DNA from: Prunella strophiata
Taxonomy: Eukaryota; Chordata; Aves; Passeriformes; Prunellidae
DNA length: 64,000 nt
Direction: 5' to 3'
Assembly: GCA_036583965.1 (NCBI GenBank)
Contig: JAZBQD010000019.1
Location: forward strand, 4,720,530 to 4,784,529
This document shows, piece by piece, positions 27,193 through 35,332 of the stretch; position 1 is the first letter of the stretch, and each line of letters begins with the position of its first letter. The notes beneath the pieces are model-generated. The model was given only the letters and a program-made list of their open reading frames with translations. It was not told the DNA's origin and did not search any database. Position numbers and translations under genes: made by a program.

Positions 27193-28576
27193 TTTTGCAT
27201 GGCTTAGCCTCTGCAGGCCAGGATTAATGGTGGGAAGAGCTGATAAAACAAGACCTCTTGTCCTCTTCCAGTGCTGTGTGTGTCCCTCTCATGGATAATT
27301 CATCTTTTCTCCTCAGCTCCCCATCAGGGATAAGTGCACCTGTGCCTCTTTCACACGTGTTCACCTTTAGCCAATTTGGGATCCCTTCTGTTTGGAAGGT
27401 GTTATGTTGCTACCACTTCAAAGGGAGTATTCAGATGGCTTTGAACTTGTGCTGTGTGTGAGACATAAAACAGCCATTTGCTGCTGGCCCTCTTGTGCCC
27501 CCTCCCCAACACAGAAAGGCTCCTTTCAGAAGGGAGCTCTGAGTGCTGCAGGTGCATGTGCAGACACTGATATTGCCAATTCAGGCTTTGAAGGGACATT
27601 TTATAACAAAGCAGGCTTGGAAATTTGGTCTAAATCCATAAACTTTCTGTTACACTCTGTTACCCTCAAAGAAGTATCCCTCAGAAGGACATTGCTGCAT
27701 CCAAGAGTCCCCTGCACCTTCAGCATTGTCCTCCTGGAGAGATGAGAATCCTTGAAAAAACACACTTGCTGAGCCCCCCAAAAACCCAATATTTAACTGT
27801 TTATTGCTTCATACCTATGAGCAGGAATTTATTAAAATCCTGGCAGATCCTTGTGGGCATGTTGCCCTGGGTGCAGTGCCCTGTGGTGTTAGTGACTCTG
27901 CACCCACTGCTCAGCCCTTGCAGCTCTTTGAGATCAGTGAATATTTCATCCCCAAAGCACCTGCCATTACACAATTTTAATTCCTCAGCTGTCATATTTC
28001 ATATTTTATTTAACTGTCAGGAGAAGGAAGTCGCAGTTGCTGGAGGTTAAATTTGCTTGGGTTGGTGATTTAGCATCTCCAGTGCCATCCCAGCCCTCCT
28101 GCAGGCTTCCCAGAGCAGGCAGGGCTATTCCAGAAAAGCAGGGGAATAAAAGCAGTGAAAAATACATTTTTAGCCATCATTACAGGATATACAAAATACA
28201 GGGAAGAATATCCACATAGAGGAGGAAGGGGGATAACTGCAGTGGAAGGTTTTCTCCTGGTCAGAGACCCCAGTGTGTGTGTGAGAAGTGATGGTCAGAA
28301 ATCCACAACCTGAAATACTGGTTTTTATTTGTTTTAAATCACTCTGAAGATGGGAATTGCTAAGGCAAACATGAGCTACTTGCTTGCCAACCCACTCCAA
28401 GAGTTTCTTGTGCTGATTTGCTGCATTTACTTTTTCTCATGAATGAAAAAGGGGAAATCTAATGTTCAGCCTTATCAGCTTGTCTATTTAATTGCTGTTT
28501 TAATGTTATCACTATTGTTTGGTACTAATTAATAGAAGTAACATGATTGCAGCTTTTATTTTTCCTTATTTTTCAG

Positions 28577-28607
28577 TGAGAAGCTGGATGGAGAAGCTGA
28601 AGACAAG
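28577..28607 (+). CDS. ARMH4: ARMH4 short juxtamembrane exon
   Basis: This 31-base exon follows a good acceptor (pyrimidine tract ending TTTTTCAG at 28576) and precedes a GTAGGA donor at 28608. Its first two bases finish a valine codon; the rest reads R-S-W-M-E-K-L-K, the strip just outside the membrane in ARMH4. The family then has D-K at the exon end, which needs 32 bases. Only 31 are present: AAG-ACAAG replaces an expected AAG-GAC-AAG, so one G is missing at about 28602. As assembled, the exon ends in phase 2 instead of phase 0. It is too short to find by ORF length and rests on the match plus both splice sites. Confidence 0.85.
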
Positions 28608-31600
28608 GTAGGAGGCTCAGTGTTTCAGTTCCTTTCAAAGCAAAGCAATTTTTACTTGCAGGAATAAATAAATTCTTGTCAGTGCAGTTCTTCATCTCTA
28701 TACAGACAGTTGAGAAATGGCTTAAAATTTTCTCTGGGAGGCAAATGAACCAGATGCTGCTGGTACAGAGTGATGTGAATCCACAAAAAATCCCTGATGG
28801 GCTGTAACTAAGGGCAGGAGGGACAGAAGTGTTTGATTGATTTCTCTGCACCAGAAAATGACCTGGTGAGATAACCTGAGTTACTTCTTTTTATTTCCCC
28901 TTAACTTCTCCTAGAATAGTTTTTGGTGGGGAAGGACCTTTGGAAGTCCATCTAGTCCAGCCCCAGTAGGGAGTAGATGCACCAGATCAGGTGTTTAGGG
29001 CCCTGTCCAACCTGACCTGGAATGTTTCCAGGGTAAAGAACTTAGTTCCACCCCTTTTCTCTGAGTGCTGAGCTCAGTTCTGGATCCCACCAAGAGGGGC
29101 TGGTGCTGCTCTCTGGTGAGAGGCTGCCTGCCATGCCAGTGCCTCTGGAGGAGGCCTTTCCCACCTCCATCCCTGCAAGGACAATGATCATGCTCAGTGA
29201 CACTGATAAACAAGGCACCAGGCCCTGATCCTTCCTCCCTGGCACCACTGGGGCTGGTCCATGCAATCCAGAGCTCTGCCAGCCACAGGCAGTGCTGGCT
29301 TTTTAAGCTCTGCTGCCCTGGAGCAAATATTGACATTTCAGAATGCTTGTGAAGCCTTCCAAGTGTTGTGTTGCTGACAGCAGAGCCATGAAGCTGGAAA
29401 TGAGGTGACAGCAAGAACATTTTGTGACTCAGCAGGCCTTGGAAATTCTGGAGCAGGATCAGAGTCAGTAGAGACAAAAAACCCCTCACAAGGAGTGGGA
29501 GAGATCTCTGCAAACCCATCTCTGAGCTGAGGCAGGCTCACCCAGCCAGCCCAGCCCCCATGTGCTCCACACCAGATTCCAGCAGCACTTTTGCCATCAG
29601 CTCAGAGCACAGAAACAGGGCCTGGGTGTCTGTTTGCCAGGACTGGGGGTGGGAGGGTTTCAGGCTCCTGCCCAGCCCTTGTTGAGTTGCCTTTCTGCCT
29701 GCACTAGGAAGGAGGCAAGTCTAGAGCAAGGCTAGAGTCTGCTTGGCCTGGGATTCATCCAGAGCAGATGCTGAGAGGACAGAGAATGGTTTTTCCCAGG
29801 CAAGGTAAAGAGCAGCCCCTGAGGCTGGAGGGATTGCAGCATGCCCAGCTCACCTGCTCATGCCAACACGATGGCTCAGCACGAGCGTGGGGACATCAGT
29901 GTCTTCTCCCTGAAGCTGTAGCTCTCACATCTTGCCTCTTGTCACCTTGCTGGCCACCTGTGTTCTCCCCTGTTGCAGAGGGGCTGCATGTTCTGTCTCC
30001 AGCAGAGCTCTGCAGAGCCTGAGCCTCGTGCAGGCAGGGGCTGTGGGGCAGTGCCAGCACTGCTGCAGCTGAGGATGCACTGGTGCCCACTCCAGACAGA
30101 CTCACTCCTGAGCCACCTTTGGGATCTTTCACCTGGCTCACATTTTTCCTTAGAAAAGCCCAGCAAAAAACACACTCCCCCACTCCCACCCAGTGGCTGG
30201 TGTCACAAATCACTTGTAAATCTGTTGATCCATTCCCTCCTCTTCCTAACTGAGCTGATCAGCACCAGTCTCTGTGCCCCTCTCATTTGCCCCATCCTCT
30301 GTTTTATAATCCCTCCACCCAGAGGAGGATTCCAGCACATCTCTGAGAGAAATGTCCTTCCCTGTCCCTCAGGTGTGGCTGTGGCACCAGGAGCACAGGG
30401 TCAGGGACAGATTTATGTCTGGCCTCCTGCAATCCCTGTGCCAATGCTGCATTTGGTGGGACAAATAATGGACATGGAGTTCCTCTCAAGTTCTCTTGCT
30501 GTTATCTCAAAGCCCAGCAGGGCCAGGAATGTCATGAGCGTGGATTGGGTGTATGAAAAGCATCCCCAAAGAAGCTACAACTTCCCCATAAAGGGGGGAA
30601 ATGCGGCTTTGGCCTGTGAAATTGGGTTTTCTATCAAGAAAGTGCAGCAGAAGTCCTCAGAAGTTGGGCTGCAAGACACAGAAGGGCTGGATTTCCATCA
30701 CATCACAGGGTTTTTGGGGTATAAAACATTGATCTTGGGGCTGGGGAAACCTGTAAAAGGCCACGGGCTGGTCAGGCCTGATGAAGGCTCACAGACAGGC
30801 TGAGGAGCTCATTGTGATTTGTGACATGGAAACTCAGCTGGACAGCAGCTCAAAGCCATTTGCAGCCTCCTCCTCTCTGCCCATGCCAGCAGCAAAGTTC
30901 CAGAAATAGAAAACCCCACGCTGCACTAATTAGGTCACCCAATTAAGGCACCTTAATTGCCTCACAGAGACACAGCCTTCAGCTGTGTCCTCACCAACCT
31001 CCTTTTCCAGGAGCTGGGCTCAGGGCTGCAGCCCCTTCCTGAGCTGAGCAAGGGCTGGCTTTTCTGGGAGGGTGTTCAGGGAATCTGAACAGTGCAGCTG
31101 AAGATGCCTCAAGCTTTGGGATCCACACAGAGGAGCTTTTACTGTTTAAAGCACTGAGCAGGGTCTGGAGGGGCTTGGGGAGCAAACCAGCCCTCCTTGG
31201 CATTGTGCCTGCCCCAGATGAAAGCAGTTATTGTTATTCTCCAGGTAAGTGTAAAAAAGGCAGGCTAGTGCACCTGAATAGTATATTTTATTTTTTTTCC
31301 CTCCCACTCAGTGGATTATGGAAGAGAAGTAATTATGGTGTGTGTGCTGTGTTGTATTTTGAGAGCACAGATGCAGACAGGTGGTTGTAAGCAATGGGCT
31401 GAGTCTCACTAGGAGCTGTCTGATCATCCTCAGAATTGGTGCCTGTGTCCCCTGGCAGGTGTAAAATCGATTTTTGGGGTTGTAGCAGGCAGAGGGTGAA
31501 GCTGTAGTGGCACAGCAGAGGGCTGCAGTGTGAGGAGAGGCAGAGCTGCAGAGGGGGCAGCCAGGCTGTGCCTGCCTCCCTTGCAACTCTGAGCCCACCA

Positions 31601-33351
31601 GCCCAAATTAGGTGAGGGGATTCTGAGACAATCTGGCACTTTAAAACTTAGGTTTGTTTTCATTTAAAGCAGTAAAATATAAAATAGCAAGCACTTGGGA
31701 GTATTTTCCTAAGGATTTCAAGTGTTTAGATGTGTGATTTTAGATTAGCCGTGCTGTCTGTATTTTTTGTTTTTATGGGCAGTGCAAACACACTGATCAC
31801 AGCAGCTGAATGAGGGCTGGTTAATTTTGCTGTGCTCCCCTTAAGGCCAGCTGAGGGTGTGTGTGCCCTCCCTCTGTGCCCTCTCCTGCCATGCAGGAGA
31901 CCCTTCCCATGCAAAGAATCAAAGATTTTGAGTACAAAGCTGAGGAGTGGCTTGAGATCACCTTCCTTTGGCAGCCAAGGTTTTCCTTTAGAACAAAAAA
32001 CACACTCCCCCCACTCCAACCAGTTGCTGGTGTCACAAATCACTTGCAAATAAAGCTGACCCCATTGCCTCCTCTTCCTAATTGAGTTGATCAGCACCAG
32101 TATTACCTGCCTCCCCTGTTTTATAATCCCTCCACCCAGAGGAGGATTCCAGCACACAAGGGCTCATCTATGAGAGATATGTCCCTCTCCTAAAGGCAGG
32201 CAGGCACTGCAGGGTCTCAGGAGTCACCAGTAAATGTCTGTCAGGAAAAGCTGAGCTGTGCTGGTGACCAATTTGCTCCTGGAGTGGGGAATCATCTCGT
32301 GCAGGTGATGGAGGCTCAAATCCAGCAAACTTTGAGGAAATCCCCTTAGGGATATATTGCAGTCCTTGGCTGGTGAAAATGGCTCTGCAAAGATGGGTTG
32401 GGAGTGTTGCTCTGCTCCTCTCTCTTCCTTTTAGGCAGGATACATGTCAGGGATGCTGGTTTCCTGTGGGAGTTGGAATAGCTGGAGCTCTCTTCATCCT
32501 GGGAGCCCTCTACAGCATTAAGATCATGAATCGCCGAGGAGAAACGGCTCCAAGAGACACAAAAGGAAGGTATGGAAACTGTCCAGGGGAATGTATGGAA
32601 ACTGTCCAGGGGATGTATGGAAACTGTCCAGGGGAATGTATGGAAACTGTCCAGGGGATGTATGGAAACTGTCCAGGGGAATGTATGGAAACTGTCCAGG
32701 GGATGTATGGAAACTGTCCAGGGGAATGTATGGAAACTGCCAGGGGAATGTATGGAAACTGCCAGGGGAATGTATGAAACTGTCCAGGGGATGTATGGGA
32801 ACTGCCCAGGGGATGTATGGAAACTGTCCAGGGGATGTATGGAAACTGTCCAGAGAAATGTATGGAAACTGTCCAGGGGAATGTATGGAACTGCCCAGGG
32901 GATGTATGGAAACTGCCCAGGGGAATGTATGGAAACTGTCCAGGGGAATGTATGGAACTGCCCAGGGGATGTATGGAAACTGCCAGGGGATGTATGGGAA
33001 CTGCCCAGGGATGTATGGCACTGCCCAGGGAATGTATGGAAACTGCCCAGAGAAATGTATGGAAACTGCCCAGGGAATGTATGGAAACTGCCCAGGGGAA
33101 TGTATGGGAAACTGTCCAGGGGAGGGTTTGGAAACTGAGCCCTCGTGGCTGGGAGGCAAACACAGCCTGGCTGGGCTCTGTCTGAGCTGGGGCACCTCGG
33201 CTGTGGCATGGGGACATTGAATTCTCTCCATTTGGTTCCTCTTTGCACGGGGCCCTCTCTGATGTTTGTTCTGCTCCCCCAGCAGAGGGAATTTAACAGC
33301 ATGCAGGACCGAGTCATGCTGCTGGCCGACAGCTCTGAGGACGAGTTTTGA
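28577..33351 (+). CDS. ARMH4: ARMH4 3' part (three exons, spliced)
   Basis: Three spliced exons at 28577-28607, 32435-32569 and 33283-33351 encode the C-terminus of ARMH4, a single-pass type I membrane protein. From the literature as I recall it, ARMH4 dampens mTORC2/AKT and IL6ST-STAT3 signalling. The pieces are VRSWMEKLK before the membrane, AGYMSGMLV, a hydrophobic helix PVGVGIAGALFILGALYSIK, a basic RRNGSKRHKRK segment and a tail ending MLLADSSEDEF. These match my recollection of the human protein nearly residue for residue, and the 45-codon middle exon has the expected length. All introns have AG/GT borders. The N-terminal exons are absent from the window. Reading all three pieces in register needs three single-base corrections: a missing base near 28602, an extra T near 32462 and a missing base near 32538. 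As assembled, the frame stays open through the helix and then misses the conserved tail. Confidence 0.92.
28911..29036 (-). mobile_element. CR1 LINE 3' fragment, reversed, diverged
   Basis: GGAAGGACCTTTGGAAGTCC, ATCTAGTCCAGCCCC and GGCCCTGTCCAACCTGACC fit a reversed CR1 end. It lies in the penultimate ARMH4 intron. Confidence 0.8.
30100..30470 (+). repeat. Diverged direct repeat, copy 1 (ARMH4 intron)
   Basis: Shares long blocks with 31945-32290: AAAAAACACACTCCCCCACT, TGGTGTCACAAATCACTTG, GCTGATCAGCACCAGT and TTTTATAATCCCTCCACCCA with GAGGAGGATTCCAGCACA. The best core is 30145-30345. Outer limits are approximate because similarity fades gradually. Confidence 0.85.
31945..32290 (+). repeat. 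Diverged direct repeat, copy 2 (ARMH4 intron)
   Basis: Second copy, about 1.84 kb downstream in the same orientation (core 31985-32160). It ends about 150 bases before the ARMH4 transmembrane exon. Confidence 0.85.
32435..32569 (+). CDS. ARMH4: ARMH4 transmembrane exon
   Basis: The exon starts after CTTCCTTTTAG (AG at 32433-32434) and ends at AAG|GTATGG (GT at 32570). Its 135 bases equal the 45 codons expected. Bases 32435-32461 read AGYMSGMLV. The next reading register, from 32463, gives the membrane helix (about 20 small and hydrophobic residues) followed by KIMNRR. From 32540 the original register returns and gives RRNGSKRHKRK, a basic stop-transfer patch. The switches imply an extra T at 32460-32462 (GTTTCCT for an expected GTTCCT) and a missing base at 32537-32540. 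Read straight in the first register, the exon meets a TAA at 32518-32520. Combined with the one-base-short preceding exon, the helix register is entered correctly. Confidence 0.92.
32570..33138 (+). repeat. 22-23 bp minisatellite seeded at the ARMH4 5' splice site
   Basis: About 25 tandem copies of a 20-23 base unit fill almost the whole 713-base last intron of ARMH4. The consensus is GTATGGAAACTGTCCAGGGG plus A, AT or AAT. The first unit starts with the very GTATGG of the donor site. The first seven copies are nearly identical and alternate between 23- and 22-base forms, a dimer of about 45 bases. Later copies drift (GCCC for GTCC, GGGAACTG, GAGAAAT), and the last one at about 33127 is degenerate (TTTGGAAACTGAG). 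No stop codons arise in several registers, which creates long spurious reading frames on both strands. Confidence 0.97.
33283..33351 (+). CDS. ARMH4: ARMH4 last coding exon (acidic tail)
   Basis: The acceptor is TGCTCCCCCAG (AG at 33281-33282). The exon starts in phase 0 with QREF and runs 22 codons to TGA at 33349-33351, ending MLLADSSEDEF. To my recollection this is identical to the human cytoplasmic C-terminus, which argues for strong recent constraint. A tandem CAGCAG at the border could allow loss of one glutamine by NAGNAG splicing. If the upstream one-base deletions are real, this exon would instead be read in another register, which stays open to a stop at 33494-33496 and adds an unrelated arginine- and serine-rich end. 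Confidence 0.92.
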   Translation, partial: QREFNSMQDRVMLLADSSEDEF

Positions 33352-34045
33352 GTGGAACTGCAGCGCCCTTGGCAGAGCCCGGAGAGACTTTTCCGAGGAG
33401 GGAGAGAGGGGGAGAGGAAGAACAATCGACTTTTGTGCTGCTCCCTCTGCTGCCCCGGGCAGGGGCGGTGTCCCCAGCCCAAGGACAATGCTATGAATGA
33501 CAATGACATGCTATGCTCTGTGTGCCACCCGTGGTGTTTGTTTTGATACACTAGTGGAGATCTCACACTCGCCCCCGGCGCCTCATTCAGAGCCACAGCT
33601 GGAGCTGATCCATGTGGATGATTATTTTCCTCTTGCCCTGGTGCACTGTTTTGGTCCTGGCTGGCAGTAATCTAATCATAACAATAGCTCTCACCCATCG
33701 CAGGAATGGAAATCTTTACTGTGAATGACTTCTGTCCAGTTCATTTTCAATGTTGCATTACCTGAGCTAGAGTTCCTTAGTGCTAAGATTAGCTGCTCTG
33801 CTTAATTAATGAGTTGTAAGCCTGAACTGCACCCCTGGCTGCCTGAGAAGTGCCCCTGTACAGGGTTCTTGGTACAGTTTGAAGCACATTTCTGCCCTTG
33901 GGTGCCCCCACTCTCACCCCTTTCTTCCTTCAGCTCTGCTCCACACCCAGGAATGGCCTCAGCATTGATCCAGCACAGAATTCCTTGTCCATGTCCAACC
34001 AGCACTGTCTGTTACAGCACAATAAATACCAGCACTCACCTACTG
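33352..34045 (+). other. ARMH4: ARMH4 3' untranslated region (approximate end)
   Basis: About 690 bases follow the ARMH4 stop codon and contain no recognisable repeat until the CR1 fragment at 34299. The stretch 33580-33800 is AT-richer and looks unique. The end is set by the first canonical AATAAA at 34021 plus about 20 bases; longer forms are possible. Confidence 0.6.
34021..34026 (+). terminator. ARMH4: Polyadenylation signal AATAAA for ARMH4
   Basis: This is the first AATAAA hexamer I found downstream of the ARMH4 stop codon, 670 bases after it. A CT-rich stretch follows within about 40 bases. Assigned by position and motif only. Confidence 0.5.
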
Positions 34046-34298
34046 ACAGCTGCTCTTGCCTGCATCTCTTGGCTTTTGGTCAGTGTGCAAGGAGTGAGAG
34101 AAGAGGCAGGTCAGAGACTTCCCCAGCTTCTGCCTCCTCTTGGAAGGACTCTGGCTCCAGGTTCCTCTCTTTCCAAGGCTGCATTCCCATAGGGATGAGA
34201 GTGGAGCCTCTGTACCCCTTTACCCCAGTGGAAAATGCATTTTCACCCCCTGGAAGCTGCATGAACAACAGCACCTTTGGGGGATCTGGATGAGTCTT

Positions 34299-34468
34299 GT
34301 CTCACAGAATGGTTTGGGTTGGAAGGGACTTCCAAGGGACCTGGTTCCATCCCTGACACCTTCCTCTAGACCAGGCTGCTCCCAGCCTCATCCAGTCTGG
34401 CCTGGAAAACTTCCAGGGATGGAGCAGCCACAGATTCCCTGGGCCACTTGTCTCCAAACCAGGGAATG
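34299..34468 (-). mobile_element. CR1 LINE 3' fragment, reversed
   Basis: CACAGAATGGTTTGGGTTGG, CTCTAGACCAGGCTGCTCC and GGAGCAGCCACAGATTCCC. It follows the ARMH4 polyadenylation region. Confidence 0.9.
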
Positions 34469-35018
34469 CAGTCAGGCACTAAAGGCTGGGGGGCAGGTGG
34501 CAGTCACTGTTGGGGGATTTGTGGCTAACAGTGGGAAAACAGCAAGAGCTGGAGGGATGTCAGCAGTGGGGGGCTGAGATGAGCCCCACTGGGAACCCCT
34601 GGCTGTGGGGAGAGGGGTGAATTCACAGCACAGATGGGTGCAGGGCTTGTGGAGGTGCCCTGTTAGTCCTGAGTACTGAGGGAGACAAAGCTTGAGGTGT
34701 CAGAGGCATTGAGCAGGGGAGAATAATGTAGCTTTGCCCAGAAATGCTGTCAAACCAGCCAGGAAAAAGGCTGCACTATTGAACTCTGCTTCCCACTGTG
34801 GCACTGCTTTGATCTGGCATGTAAAACATGGATGTTTCTGAGCTGGGAATCACTGTTCTGTGGGGAATCATCCTTCCTGCAAGGAGCAGTGGCTGTTGCC
34901 AGAGGAGAAGTGAGCAGAAAAGAAAGGGCAGAAACCAGAACTGCTGAGATTGAATCCCTGTGAGCCCTTGGAGGAGTGGCAGGGAGGAGAGGTTGAGGAG
35001 GGGCAGGAGCAGGATTTG

Positions 35019-35024
35019 GTTCCC
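35019..35024. repeat. Target site duplication, left copy (GTTCCC)
   Basis: Identical to 35327-35332 on the other side of the solo LTR. Confidence 0.92.
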
Positions 35025-35326
35025 TGTCACTGTGGAGCACAAACAACACAACAGGGACAGCAGCTCTTTGTAAGGTGTGAGAGAGTAAAAAGAGAGAGTT
35101 TTATTGAAATCTGACTCCATTTAGTTTTCTGAAATCTCAGTGTCATTGGAGGGTGACAGTGCCACCTCCTCAATGCCACTGGACAACCCAACAGTCCATC
35201 AAGTTGCTCTTCCTCCATAGAGGAAGACAAAACAATCAGTTATTTACAGAAAGTGTGTGAGAAAGTTCTGGCAGAAGAATGTAAACATCAGAAGGCTTTA
35301 GAGAAACTTAAAAAATCAGGGCAACA
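35025..35326 (-). mobile_element. Solo LTR of an endogenous retrovirus, ~300 bp family
   Basis: Bounded by TG...CA, with perfect 6-base direct repeats GTTCCC on both sides (35019-35024 and 35327-35332). The family is shared with 45278-45572, and the match stops at the TG and CA ends. TTTATT at 35100-35105 is AATAAA on the minus strand, which sets the orientation. No internal retroviral sequence adjoins it, so it is a solo LTR left by recombination. The 6-base duplication fits class II (ERVK-like) elements; that class is inference. Confidence 0.93.
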
Positions 35327-35332
35327 GTTCCC
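35327..35332. repeat. Target site duplication, right copy (GTTCCC)
   Basis: Identical to 35019-35024. Confidence 0.92.

Larger units (their letters stand above)
1..28576 (+). other. ARMH4: Probable ARMH4 intron (if the scaffold join holds)
   Basis: No exon of ARMH4 or another gene was recognised here. The missing upstream ARMH4 exons should be very acidic and Ser/Thr-rich, and nothing like that is readable. Human ARMH4 spans well over 100 kb, so a long intron is expected. Repeats within it are listed separately. The stretches 520-1740, 1990-5480, 7310-9610, 11015-12600, 15070-16160, 16370-20790, 20890-23430 and 24780-25460 show only short chance ORFs and homopolymers. The N gap at 26693 separates bases 1-26692 from the contig that carries the exons. 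Confidence 0.5.
28608..32434 (+). other. ARMH4: ARMH4 penultimate intron (3.8 kb)
   Basis: Intron between the juxtamembrane and transmembrane exons. It holds a minus-strand CR1 fragment near 28911, the two halves of a diverged direct repeat (about 30100-30470 and 31945-32290) and a 276-codon open frame at 29973-30803 that I do not recognise. Confidence 0.75.

Noticed and set aside
26598..27227. Frames of about 200 codons crossing N (also 43364-44048)
   Set aside because: They are open only because N bases were translated as X.
32346..33596. 416-codon minus-strand frame with repeated FPYIPLDSFHT-like units, and several plus-strand frames rich in METVQGMYGNC
   Set aside because: All are translations of the 20-23 bp minisatellite in the last ARMH4 intron. 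The repeat lacks stop codons in several registers, and the frame crosses ARMH4 exons on the opposite strand.
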